In this document: piece after piece, positions 1 through 8,650 of the stretch
Position numbering within the stretch: position 1 is the stretch's first letter
Layout of the letters: each line of letters opens with the position of its first letter
Assembly (NCBI GenBank): GCA_029747585.1
Contig: JAPEVF010000945.1
Location: 1-17,046 of the forward strand
Reading direction: 5' to 3'
Length of the DNA stretch: 17,046 bases
Source of the DNA: Pleurotus djamor
Lineage: Eukaryota; Basidiomycota; Agaricomycetes; Agaricales; Pleurotaceae
Notes under the pieces: model-generated
Told to the model about the DNA's origin: nothing
Seen by the model: the letters and a program-made list of their open reading frames with translations, nothing else
Database searches by the model: none
Position numbers and translations under genes: made by a program

Positions 1-30
1 ACACAAACCTTTAAGAAATCCCCGATGCTC

Positions 31-108
31 TTGCATTCCTCTGTCTCTCCCCTCCATTTCCGTCCCCGCTAATCCGCCATCTCTTCCTCCCCCATCCATC
101 CTCCCACC
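31..108 (+). promoter_or_regulatory. Pyrimidine-rich leader upstream of first gene
   Basis: The stretch before the ATG at 109 is almost pure C/T (runs such as CTCTGTCTCTCCCCTCC and CTTCCTCCCCC). It ends in a good start context, CCACC followed by ATG. Pyrimidine-rich tracts just upstream of the start are common in core promoters and 5' leaders of filamentous fungi. No TATA box is visible in the short piece available. The role is inferred. Confidence 0.35.
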
Positions 109-933
109 ATGCACGACCCAGAAACCCAGAGACAAGTAAGACACTTGGTCTCCTCGGCTACAAACACCCTCAACCAGGTAACTATCTGTCCTTCCTCCCC
201 CGAAACCCGCGAAGAGCTGACATTCCCATCTCCCCAGCCACCCCCACCATCACTTCGCGAAATTCTCGCTGCCTACAATTCAAAAGGCGATGGTGACCGG
301 GACATGCTTCTCGCCATGCTCAACGCAAAGGCTGCCGAGGATCAGGTTGGTTGCGTTGTCTACCTGGCATCCTCATTGTACTGACAGTATTCATCCAGCG
401 ACTTGCTTCTACTGCTTCTCTCCACCGCACTATGATCGAAATATGTCATACAACTTCTGCCTCAGAACAGCTCCCATCACTCACGAATCACTACTACCCG
501 ACTCCCCACTTCACCCATTCGCCCCCTCTTCCCGAAGAGAAACCTTATCTCTCACCCCCGCACCGTAGTCATTCGCCATACCAATCCTCTCGGTACTCCT
601 CTCGGCACGCTCCAGAATACCATCACCGCAGCTCCCAGCCTTCTCGCAAGCGCCATCGTCGCTCTTCAGCGAGCCCCCCTCCCAACACCCTATGATTCTC
701 ATTTACTTTCTCAGTCCGCACCTCAACACCACGATCGACTACCTCCCTCCCCGTACTCCTCCCCACGGAGTGATTCCTTAGAGTACTCCCCACGTTCACG
801 TGCTTCAATGGCAATAGGCTCTTTGCTGTCGACTAGTGGTCCTCGGCGAGACCAGTCTAGCGAGGAAGCTTCGCTAAACGGCCATTCATCCAATTCCGAG
901 GTGCCTCATCATAACCAAGCCGTTTCCGCGTAA
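109..933 (+). CDS. Ser/Pro/His-rich hypothetical nuclear-type protein, three exons, with an apparent frameshift
   Basis: I do not recognise a named family. Exons are 109-177, 238-345 and 399-933. The introns (178-237 and 346-398) have GT...AG ends and CTGAC branch points. The first part (about residues 24-75) is helical-looking: SLREILAAYNSKGDGDRDML, then a second helix LASTASLHRTMIEI. The rest is low complexity, rich in Ser, Pro, His and Tyr, with a basic KRHRR patch that could be a nuclear localisation signal. Near the C-terminus there is a short conserved-looking SMAIGSLLS motif. Reading frame 0 stops at 693-695. A protein of the same composition continues in frame +1 from about 680 to the TAA at 931-933 (YDSHLLSQSAPQHH, later SPRSRASMAIGSLLSTS). 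The switch falls at the six-C run at 674-679, so one C too many, as sequencing error or mutation, explains it. No splice donor fits between the frames. The first intron is 60 nt and has no stop, so its retention would keep frame. The start at 109 is chosen for its context. A regulator or transcription cofactor is possible but not shown. Confidence 0.55.
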
Positions 934-1316
934 CGTATCCTCCCCCTCGCCACTTTAATCACCACCAATTTGTACCGAGCGTCTTTGTCCCATATGTACA
1001 CAATTTCTTGCCTAGTCTTTCGAACACCCCCAAGCCTTTCCTCGCATGTGTTGTATAGTATGAATCCCCCTTGCTTGCCACGGTATCGTCCGATTATCAC
1101 CCTCCTTTGTTTCCGTTATGTGCTAGGTGCTTTGCATGTATACTTGGAATTTGCCTGTTGTCCATTATTCCCCTGTCTATTTAGATCGTCGCACATAAGG
1201 TATTTATCCTCCCCTGCCGTCTACGTATACCTCGAAATGAAGACCCCCATGATCCGATTGCCAGCGAATTGAAACTAAAAGCCAAGACTGTCCCCCTTTA
1301 CCCGTTATCAATTATC
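934..1316. other. Intergenic region, nothing recognised
   Basis: This is the 3' flank of the first gene. It contains an open frame of about 100 codons (970-1272) with no domain, codon bias or splice structure that supports it. No RNA gene or repeat was seen. Confidence 0.5.
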
Positions 1317-1506
1317 ATGAGTAACATACAGAGCCAAGCTGTTCACCCCCAGGTCGAGGCCTATGTCAAGGCTGCTTGGAAGTGAGTTATTTTTAGCCTT
1401 TGATCGGGTTTCGGAGGTCTCCCAATGACGTGATGCGACCAGGTACGCCGGACTTCGCTCGTCAGGAGCTGGGTTCAGGAGTGTTCATAGACCCTTCCGT
1501 TCGTGA
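1317..1506 (+). CDS. Possible two-exon mini-gene or gene fragment (43 aa)
   Basis: An ATG at 1317 opens a 65-nt exon (MSNIQSQAVHPQVEAYVKAA, then W). It is followed by a strong donor GTGAGT at 1382 and an AG at 1441-1442, with a TGAC-type branch point between. The spliced frame goes on as KYAGLRSSGAGFRSVHRPFR and stops at 1504-1506. The intron is 61 nt, the usual size here. The product is very short and I do not recognise it. It may be the first exon of a gene whose remainder has decayed, since degenerate F-box sequence lies just downstream. The splice sites support past or present transcription. The coding claim is weak. Confidence 0.28.
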
Positions 1507-2004
1507 TGTGCCGCCTCTCAAACTCTCTTCGAGAGCTTGACAAGTGCTCTTCCTGTTAAGTATATACCTTGAATCTGCTTNNCTCAAGCGCTTGGNANNA
1601 AGAGTGGAAGAAGAGACTTCATAAAGCAGGATTGGAGTAATATCTAATGTCCGCTTTTTGAGAAGCGTGGACGTGCTCGAGCCGGTAAGTAAGATATGCT
1701 CGGATCTGCGCTGCGGGGTCTCGTTGATGGTGGACGGTGTCGGTATCATAGTTATGAGACGTGGTTTTAATGGAACTAAAACAATCAAGTAAAGCAGCCC
1801 AAAAGAGGTATTCGAGCTCATAGCTAACGGAGTGGTTGCATGGATTCAAACTGGACGGTGTGGGCATATAGACGGATATGATTGAGCGTATGAACCTAAA
1901 AGATTGGCGAGAAATTTGAAATAGAATCGGAGAGATGTGGCTTACTACTCTATTGATTCTGAGGGAACGAAGTGTTCTCCGACTCCTAGACACCTTACGC
2001 TTGA
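1507..2004 (+). other. Decayed sequence, probably the 5' part of a dead F-box gene
   Basis: No frame stays open and several ambiguous bases occur near 1580-1600. On the + strand, 1648-1686 reads as FLRSVDVLEP, followed at once by a donor-like GTAAGT. This resembles the segment after the F-box in the neighbouring paralogues (EPLLYRSVAF). The rest is broken by stops in all + frames. A minus-strand open frame over 1619-2014 has no recognisable content. The link to the F-box remnant downstream is an inference from position and this short match. Confidence 0.3.
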
Positions 2005-2289
2005 TGCCAATCACTGAGGAATCTGAGGAATCAATCTGCAGCCATCAGAGATAGCCGCGACGCAGATAAATTCACAACAAGATTTCCTAGCCTGCGAAGG
2101 CTCGACACAGTATTCCACGACACTTTACGCTCTCGGAAACCTGGGCCTTGTTTTAGCTTCCAATTCGACCAGAAATCTACCTCAGCAAGTGGTCCTTTTC
2201 GGCTAGCTGACGTTGATGCACCCTCTCCTTGGTACCTCTGGTGGGAATCTCGTGGGATTGATGATAATTTAGATGTCGAAACGCGGTGA
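2005..2289 (+). pseudogene. Remnant of an F-box/leucine-rich gene (C-terminal part)
   Basis: A frame open from 2005 (after a TGA at 2002) to the TGA at 2287-2289 has no start codon of its own. It encodes 94 residues. The segment FPSLRRLDTVF, a later CFSFQF, and the ending PSPWYLWWESRGID line up with the ends of the two intact paralogues downstream (FPKLATVDVV ... FEFFRYDL ... WDMWWQGCRI, and LRIVDVV ... FFRYSL ... WYPWWYYCNI). This Trp-rich tail is the clearest family mark. With its 5' half lost, this is a third, dead copy in the same orientation. A 9-bp direct repeat (CTGAGGAAT twice, 2014-2031) lies near its start. Some splicing from upstream cannot be excluded. Confidence 0.5.
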
Positions 2290-2615
2290 GGGGCTGGTCG
2301 GGCACGTGGTCACGAGCAGAACGCACGAATTTGAACCTCTCTCTTGATCAACTTTGTCTAAGCACATGAGAAAATCTTCTTCTTGACTTTGCTATGTCAA
2401 TTAAATGTCGGAGTCTACATGGAGGACATCATTGGGGCACGCAACTACGACGAAGGGGTATGAAGGGGNCCCCTATGCCAACCATCTCACCATCAGGTCA
2501 CGCGCTGGCTGGTGCTCACTGCTGAACGTTAACCACGATCATCGAACTAGCCGTAAGCTCGATTTCTATGCTTCATCACGGAAAAATTACTCACGGGGGA
2601 AATGCCAGTACCACC
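2290..2615. other. Intergenic region, nothing recognised
   Basis: This is the upstream region of the first intact F-box gene. It includes one unresolved base at 2469 inside a GGGG-N-CCCC palindrome, which could be a hairpin that stalled sequencing. An open frame at 2405-2650 has no coding character. No TATA box or other site stands out. Confidence 0.4.
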
Positions 2616-3742
2616 ATGCATCCGACTTCGACATTACAATTGCCCAATGAAATCATTCTCGCGATCTTCCATCACATTCGCCACGATCTTGCTACCCTCC
2701 ATCCGTTTCTGCTAGCATCGCGGCGATATCATAGCTTGGCGGAGCCCTTCATATACGCAGACGTGAAGCTGAGTGATGCTAGAAGAGTACCTCAGCTTCA
2801 GCTTTTCGCGGAAACGATCAGTAGCAAGCCCGAGCTTGCACGCCATGTGCACACTCTGAACATCGTCGATACTGCCAAAAGTCGTGCTATGTTTCCTCAC
2901 CTAGTTAATCTGCGTCGGTTGGCTCTGAACACAAACGCTACTCACCCATCGAGAATGCCGTTAAACCCAAACTTTCAGCTTACACACTTCCGATGGCACC
3001 ACATTTCCTACGCAGACCCCGCCGAAATCATTGGTTTCCTTGAGCTCCAACCATCACTACAACACCTGTTTCTAGTGTCTTACTATCTGACAAATGCCCT
3101 CAATGGAACCGCTTATAGCCTTTCTGTGGACGCTCTGCCATTTCTTCGCACCCTTGTCACCACCCCCGAACTCGCGGTCCACCTCTTACCAGGACGTCAA
3201 GTTGAAACACTCCACCTTGTTTTTCTGTATAGCAATGGACTTGCAGGATCATCTTATCCCAGCGTCAAGAGCCTCTCGTGTAGTGCTCCCATGATAGAGT
3301 GTATCAATCACTTCCCAAATCTGAAGTATCTGCAACTCGATCGAACAGATATCTATGTGAGCTATGACCACGAATTCTGGGATGGCGTTTACTCACTCTT
3401 ATTCTTCGCGTGCAGACCCAATCCGCAATGGAAGATGATTTCACAGTCCTGCAGACATCCGATGTTCCTCAGGTGGAATACATTTCCATCCTTTGCCGCG
3501 GGTCTTCTGTCAGCAAGGGGAGAGGCTCACCTCACTCGCGCTTGAATGAAATTGATTCCTTGAAGACCATTACCAAGCTACGAATCGTAGATGTCGTCCT
3601 TACCTGGGGAAGCCAATGTCCGGAATTCTTCCGTTACTCACTAAGCCCAGAGAGTACGACGGTGGAAGAGATTTATCGAGAGCAGGGAACCCCTCTGGAC
3701 TGGTACCCTTGGTGGTATTACTGTAATATTGAGGCTCCATAA
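2616..3742 (+). CDS. F-box protein with degenerate leucine-rich region (355 aa)
   Basis: Likely a substrate adaptor of an SCF (Skp1-cullin-F-box) ubiquitin ligase. Exons are 2616-3356 and 3416-3742. The 59-nt intron has donor GTGAGC, branch TACTCAC and acceptor TGCAG. The start at 2616 is chosen because CCACC precedes the ATG and the F-box follows directly; the open frame extends back to 2568 without added homology. The F-box is at about residues 9-47: LPNEIILAIFHHI, then HPFLLASRRYHSLAEPFIY. After it come irregular leucine-rich segments (HLVNLRRLAL, FPNLKYLQL), typical of basidiomycete F-box families without clear LRR repeats. The C-terminus has TKLRIVDVVL, FFRYSL and the Trp-rich DWYPWWYYCNIEAP, shared with the next gene and the upstream remnant. 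The intron lies at the same place in both intact paralogues. Substrate unknown. Family call is firm, function inferred. Confidence 0.8.
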
Positions 3743-3775
3743 GTTGCGGTTACTTACATCTTGCCAGCGACGCCC

Positions 3776-3838
3776 CTTATCACGGCCTTACGTATCAGTG
3801 ATCTTATCAGTGTCATAATCTTCCTCCGTCCTTTATCA
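3776..3838 (+). promoter_or_regulatory. Cluster of four GATA-type sites before the second F-box gene
   Basis: Within 63 bp and ending 17 bp before the ATG at 3856 there are four TATCA cores: CTTATCA at 3776, GTATCA at 3792, CTTATCA at 3803 and TTTATCA at 3832. On the other strand three of these read TGATAA, the form bound by fungal GATA factors of nitrogen, iron and light regulation. Two lie in a short direct repeat (TATCAGTG). The clustering is visible; binding is inferred. Confidence 0.35.
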
Positions 3839-3855
3839 CTTTCCCCCGTCGACCA

Positions 3856-4993
3856 ATGTCCCATCTCGAACTTGCCACTGATGTATTGCTGATCATAATT
3901 CACGAACTTTCTTCTGACAACTCTGCCCTCTCGCACCTATGTCTTACTAGCCACTATTTTCGAACCCTCGCAGAGCCCTTGCTGTACCGATCTGTCGCGT
4001 TTGATGGCTTACCCAGCAACGCACAGAAACTTCGTGGAGAAATGTTCAAAAGTGCTATCGCTGGGAGCCACCGATTAGCGAGTTACGTACAGACACTCCG
4101 GACACCTTACCTCCTCACACCTGTCAACCTCCAAGAGATTTTCCCGTCTCTTACCAACTTACGCCGACTCTCGTACGCCTCGCCGATTGGCGCAGGACCA
4201 TCCCCTCACCTAGTCTTTCCACTTATCAATCCCATCCTGACTCGTCTGATTTGGTCGGTCTCCGTTGCGAGTCCGTATGAATTCTTTCGATTTCTGGAAC
4301 GCCAGACATTCTTAGAACACCTCCACGTCATTGACCCCGAGTTGACCAAGCTATATGGGCCCAAACCCATGCCTATTCTATCGCCGGACGCCTTGCCGCG
4401 TCTCCAATACCTGAATACGTACACGGAAACCACCGTTTTCATCCTTCCTGGAAGAAAGGTGCCACACCTGGCCCTCACATCTCTGGATCCTGCGGTCTTC
4501 TCATACGAACCCTCGATGCTCGACGCGACACAAACACTATCTATTCATATCGAAGATTTATCATGTTTCAAACGGTTTCCGAACGCCAAGTACCTGCAGG
4601 TCATCGGCGTGAGCTTCCCTTCCTTTTCTTTTATTAGCCATCCCTCGTTCATTCCGCCATTAGGGTACCTTCCAAGAAACTCTATCCAGACTCAAGCGGT
4701 TTAAATGGCCCAGCGTGGAGTTCATCTCCTTCATCTTCGACGCCGAACCGCTAGGAAAGAGGGGGGAAGTGCGGCCCCCGGAAGCTCTTGTCGATGGGTT
4801 GAGGCATTTTCCAAAATTGGCTACTGTCGACGTCGTTTTGGAGTGGTCTCGCGATCAGTTCGAATTCTTTCGCTACGACTTGACGGCCGACCAGAAGGAC
4901 TCGATGCAGCCTCAACAGGTGGAACGAGAGCAGCTCAGCTGGCAGGATTGGGACATGTGGTGGCAAGGATGCAGGATACCTCCATCAAAATAG
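3856..4993 (+). CDS. F-box protein, tandem paralogue of the preceding gene (360 aa)
   Basis: Predicted SCF ubiquitin-ligase adaptor. Exons are 3856-4608 and 4664-4993. The 55-nt intron starts GTGAGC and ends CCATTAG. Without splicing the frame stops at 4702-4704, but the spliced frame continues GTFQETLSRLKRFKWPSVEF, clearly matching the paralogue. The F-box is at about residues 6-44: LATDVLLIIIHEL, then SHLCLTSHYFRTLAEPLLY. Leucine-rich segments follow (IFPSLTNLRRLSY, LPRLQYLNTY, FPNAKYLQVI). The C-terminus has LATVDVVLEW, FEFFRYDL and WQDWDMWWQGCRIPPSK. The gene starts 113 bp after the previous one in the same direction and has its intron at the same alignment point, so the pair arose by tandem duplication. 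The promoter holds four GATA-type motifs. Substrate unknown. Confidence 0.8.
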
Positions 4994-5475
4994 AAAGTCT
5001 TGGACGGATGGGTCAAGTCTCAAGGCGATATATATGTATGGAGCTGGTTTACTAACAAGGATTTTGTCTATCCTTCCTCGGTGATGTTGTGATGAGTCCA
5101 TCGTGAGGAGTGCCGTCATGAATTGCAGATGTATGCTTGAAAAAGTCGTACTGTGCAAAAAGGGCTGGCAACTAAAGTACTGACCAACCGATCGAGCTCA
5201 TGAAGTTCGAGGCCAACGCACCCCCTGCATCTCCTGTTTTTATTCCCTGCTGGTCAGGAGGCTCTTTCTAGAGGGCATCAGTAAAGGCTCGACGTTTCGA
5301 AGCCATCGCCGCATTTTCCCTTTCATCGTATCGAAGGGCCCCCATTTAAAAGAGCAGACATCAAGCCAAGCATATCAATTGAACTAATCCACCAAGTCAC
5401 CCTCTAGAATCTGAATGTACATGCGAGAAGGAAGCAACTCTAGTTATACAAAAGCCCGGAGCTACATAACTCAAA
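4994..5475. other. Intergenic region between convergent genes
   Basis: Both flanking genes end here (the F-box gene from the left, the PWWP gene from the right), so the stretch should hold two 3' ends. No open frame, RNA gene or repeat was recognised. Confidence 0.5.
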
Positions 5476-7507
5476 TCATGCAGCGGGGAGATCAGGTTGT
5501 ACTTCTTCCTCCTTAACCTTGGTCGCAGAGTCATCAGCGTGGAATTGAACGTACCATCGCTCGACGAGATCAAAGGCTCGTGCGCGAATGTTATGGTCGT
5601 CTATGTCTGATGGGAATGCCGTGCTTGGCATGGCTGCGAGCTTCCTGAGGGTGGGGACAATTCCAGATAACTAAAGCGAGGGTTAGTAACATCGTCACTA
5701 CTTTAGACCCAAAATTCAGATACTAACATGTAGCTCGGGTTGAGCCAGATCACCTTCTCCTTGCATTGACTCCAGCTTTGACAAGATACTGTTGGCATGC
5801 GAGAACGACTAGAGCAAACAAGTCACGAAGGATAGGTTGTACGATAAGCAGACGCACGCACCTCGACTGTGAGAGGGTTCATCCCTAAAAGGGTTTCTGT
5901 CAGCTGGTTTCGCCAGGCGTCAACCTTTGCAATTGTCCTTTTCGAAACCGGCGTGGATGACTTTGACGGGCTGTCTGCCAATACTGCTGTTGTTGACTGT
6001 GTCGACAAGCTTTGACCTGATCCCGAAGGAGTTGCAAGTCCATTCGCAGGAAAGTCAATTGTTTTTCACTCACCTTTTCTCGTCCGTTGAGACAGTGAAT
6101 CCCGTTCGGACCGATCACTGCTTCCCCTGTGGACGGTGATACTCCCGGGAGGGTCCTTCTGAATGGTTGGGGTGGATCGTGGCGGCGTCAACTTTGATTG
6201 AGGGGTATCTATGTGAAGAACTTGTTAGCAGAATCCCTTGCGCGTACATTGGATTCGAGAAATAACACACTTTCAGGATTAGCGGCAAGACCTTTGATGT
6301 GCATTGTAGGATCTAGAGCAGCCATATAAGCCGCCATCAGAGCAGGCGCAAGGTCCTGCTTCATTGTCCAAGTCAGGACCTCCCCTTTTTTCAAAGGAGC
6401 AAGCCGATCCGATGGAAGCCACAGACTGTCCATTCAGAAAATAAGTCTCAGTTCTAACACCCGAAAGGATATATCATATACGCACGAACGACTGTCGCCA
6501 AAAAGCCAAACACGGTACTGCTGGGCAGGGGGTGAACTTGAACTAGACGACATTTCTCCAGATTGTGCGGGGTCCGAAGTGGAGATTACCTAGTTGATGT
6601 TGGTTATAAATAGAGTTAACACACATAGGAAGCAACCATTTACCATCCCGGGCCATAGGGGACGATCTGGTATCGATGCATGAACTACATCACCGATCTT
6701 CAAGTTGGCACGGCTCAGACGTGGTGAAGGAGAATTGAACACGGACGGACGAGCTGAAGGCTGTCGGCTAGTATTGGGTGAGGCGGGTTGAAGTGGCGGG
6801 GGTTGGATAGCGGTTGACTGAGAAGACCGATCCGGAATAGGCACGTCAGAAGGAGGAGGGACATTGTCGAAGGGGTACTGTAAGGATGGCGTAGGGGAGG
6901 ACTCTGGATTGCGTTTCAGAGCCTCTCGTTCGCTAAATTCCCTGTGGACACGAGCGTAAACCCTCCGCTCAATATCTACCCGCAATTGGATGAAGGAAGG
7001 AAGGAGCGCCTTCACTTCGCGCCAAAGAGCATGAATTCGCCCGCATATACCCTGTGGATCATCCCGCGCCCAATCAACATTCTTCCATAAGACACCAATG
7101 GTGATCTCGCAGTAAGGCGGAAGGATTTGCGAGAGGAAGAGCGCCGGTTTGGTCGCTTCTGAAATGGGCGAATTACCGAGATGCAGAGTTTTGAGTTGTG
7201 GGAAAGAAGGATCGTCGATGGATAGTGATGGGGGCGAGAGGGCATTTATATAAAGACCAAGCTCGCGAAGCTTTGGGCAATTTTGGGCGAAAGGGAACAT
7301 TGCGGTACAAGGCAGGGCGTGGGCACTGCGGAATTGATAGGGTCCGTGATTTAGATGGCAGGTTTCGAGGCGCGGAAGGGATAGCGTTAACTCGGTGAGG
7401 TTATCCACAGTGAGAAGAAAAGATGTTTGATGATAGAGGGTGAGATTGATGAGGTTGCTTAACACAACAAGGGGGCGCAAAGAAGGGAAGTCAAGGTGCC
7501 GTAAGAA
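5476..7507 (-). CDS. 3' part of a transposon-split gene: leucine-rich end of an F-box protein fused to PWWP and TFIIS-N-like domains
   Basis: This is the downstream half of the gene whose 5' half is at 8676-9721. Exons, in order of reading, are 7507-6644, 6589-6486, 6425-6271, 6208-6074, 6016-5862, 5808-5728 and 5670-5476. All introns are 53-62 nt with GT...AG ends, and all phases fit. The first exon carries F-box-family leucine-rich sequence (LRELGLYINAL, FPQLKTLHLG, ALFLSQILPPYCEI, HALWREVKALLPSFIQLRVD). A Pro/Ser-rich linker runs directly into a PWWP domain: IGDVVHASIPDRPLWPGM, then after splicing YRVWLFGDSRSLWLPSDRL. PWWP domains read methylated histone H3 and bind DNA. The C-terminus (VDAWRNQLTETLLGM, NSILSKLESM, VPTLRKLAAM, RARAFDLVERW) looks like the helical TFIIS-N/LEDGF-type domain that binds transcription factors. 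No ATG lies in frame between the leucine-rich part and the PWWP, which argues for a true fusion. The first in-frame ATG after the insertion is at 7300, so a shortened product is possible. Domain calls come from motifs read by eye. Confidence 0.7.
7500..7507 (+). repeat. Target-site duplication, left copy
   Basis: CGTAAGAA directly before the left inverted repeat. The identical 8 bp lies directly after the right inverted repeat at 8676-8683. If the element is read as one base shorter on the left the match can be counted as 9 bp, but 8 bp makes the element ends symmetric. Confidence 0.85.
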
Positions 7508-7529
7508 TAGGGCTTTTAGAATATGATTA
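7508..7529 (+). repeat. Left terminal inverted repeat
   Basis: It begins TAGGGCTTTTAGA and ends ATATGATTA. The complement of the right end (8675 to 8652) begins TAGGGCTTCTAGA and ends ATATGATTA. The two differ by one substitution and a 2-nt A insertion. The TAGGG start resembles the ends of Ac-type hAT elements. Confidence 0.8.
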
Positions 7530-7666
7530 TATTACGAAATTTTTGGTATTTTATTCATATCTAATTGAATTCGTCGTCGAAAAGAGATATTTAATCATAA
7601 TATAATGAACTGGTAATGATAACTCAATATAATTATAACTAATCATTATTATTCGAATATTAATGA

Positions 7667-7822
7667 TTATTCCACCCGGCTCGACACCAACTCTGAATAA
7701 GAATCTTCTCTGTGTATTCCTGGATCAGTGGTAGGATAGTAAATGGGTGTGAAACGCCTCCAGCTGCTCTGGTACCTCCAAGTTGAGATCACGGAGCATG
7801 GTGGCGGGGTAGTTGTAGCCAT
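7667..7822 (-). CDS. Short ORF within the transposon (51 aa), possible captured first exon
   Basis: On the minus strand an ATG at 7822 (MATTTPPPCSVISTWRYQSS) reads to a TAA at 7667-7669, at the border of the AT-rich end. Upstream of it (7823 to about 7990) is a C/T-rich stretch like a fungal 5' leader, and the ATG context (ACAATATGG) is good. This could be the promoter and first exon of a host gene picked up by the element. I do not recognise the peptide and it may not be translated. Confidence 0.22.
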   Translation of the reverse strand: MATTTPPPCSVISTWRYQSSWRRFTPIYYPTTDPGIHREDSYSELVSSRVE

Positions 7823-8119
7823 ATTGTTGGTGTTCTATAGAAACTTCGGCAAAGACAAGCAGACGGGAAGGCAAGAAATGAGCGCAACAGAGAAGGAAAA
7901 GACAAGAAAGAAGCACGAAGCCTTGAAGTGCGTGCACAGAATTGGCGTAGAAAGAGCAACTCAAAACGGAAACCAGGGGCTTGGGATATAGGAGAAAGGG
8001 GGGAATGAAAAAACGGTTTCGAACCTAACCAGAGTGGAAACCGAGAACCCAACATGCAGTGGCATGAGTCCCTCCCCCACCCGCCGCCAACTCAAAGCCA
8101 TCCGCTTCCCTTCCGCATG

Positions 8120-8495
8120 CTGCTCACCATCGAGGCGCAAGGTCTATGTCACAAGAACCTAGAGGGGACTGAAAAGGGTTAACTGTAGCGCACCATGGAT
8201 ATTGCATTTTGGTCGTATTCCAGGTTTGAGAAGAGCAATCCCATTGCAGCTGTATGCCTACATGGATTTTACTGGGAAGGGACAAGTCAGTCATCCAGCC
8301 ACATGCCTCCACAACGCCTTCCAGCTCAAGCCTTGTCCTCAAAGCACTTACCATCAAGCTCTCCATCCGGCAACTTCTCAAAACTTGTCAATTTCTGCAC
8401 TCAAAGAATGTCATTGAAATAGAATCTTGAGCTTCAAAGGTCCCTTGCCTCTTCAAAATTCTCGCTACATCAGCTTCGGACACAGGCGCTTGTCT
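8120..8495 (-). pseudogene. Decayed gene fragment inside the transposon
   Basis: On the minus strand 8495-8391 encodes an exon-like peptide (QAPVSEADVARILKRQGTFE, then ISMTFFECRN) with coding character but no start. A one-base shift leads to QKLTSFEKLPDGELD (8397 to about 8352). This meets a GTAAGT donor at 8351, and a plausible branch point (GACTGAC) and CCCAG acceptor at 8272 follow. The intron-like structure and frameshift suggest a captured and decayed piece of a host gene. The family is not recognised. Confidence 0.35.
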
Positions 8496-8627
8496 TCAAT
8501 CTAACGACTTGAATAATAATATTATTGCCAGCCATATTCTAATCTAATGATAATATATTGTAATGAAATCAAAAGTAACGGTCGCAAATAAATACGGAGC
8601 AGGCGTGTATTTAATCAAGATAATCTA

Positions 8628-8649
8628 TTATAATCCAATTATAATCCAA
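8628..8649 (+). repeat. 11-bp perfect tandem repeat in the right AT-rich end
   Basis: TTATAATCCAA occurs twice in a row just inside the right inverted repeat. Short subterminal repeats of this kind are known transposase-binding sites in hAT elements; here the role is inferred. Confidence 0.5.
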
Positions 8650-8650
8650 T

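Noticed and set aside
970..1272. 100-codon open frame on the + strand
   Set aside because: Composition is not gene-like, there is no domain, and it sits in the 3' flank of the first gene.
1619..2014. Minus-strand open frame of 131 codons
   Set aside because: No domain or splice context. It lies opposite a decayed F-box copy and looks like chance opening.
6590..6643. Stop of the PWWP frame soon after WPGM as the true gene end
   Set aside because: This is read-through into a 54-nt intron. Splicing continues the PWWP domain with YRVWLFGDSRS.
7510..7680. AT-rich stretch as inserted mitochondrial DNA
   Set aside because: It is bounded exactly by the terminal inverted repeat and target duplication and is mirrored by a second AT-rich end, so the transposon explains it.
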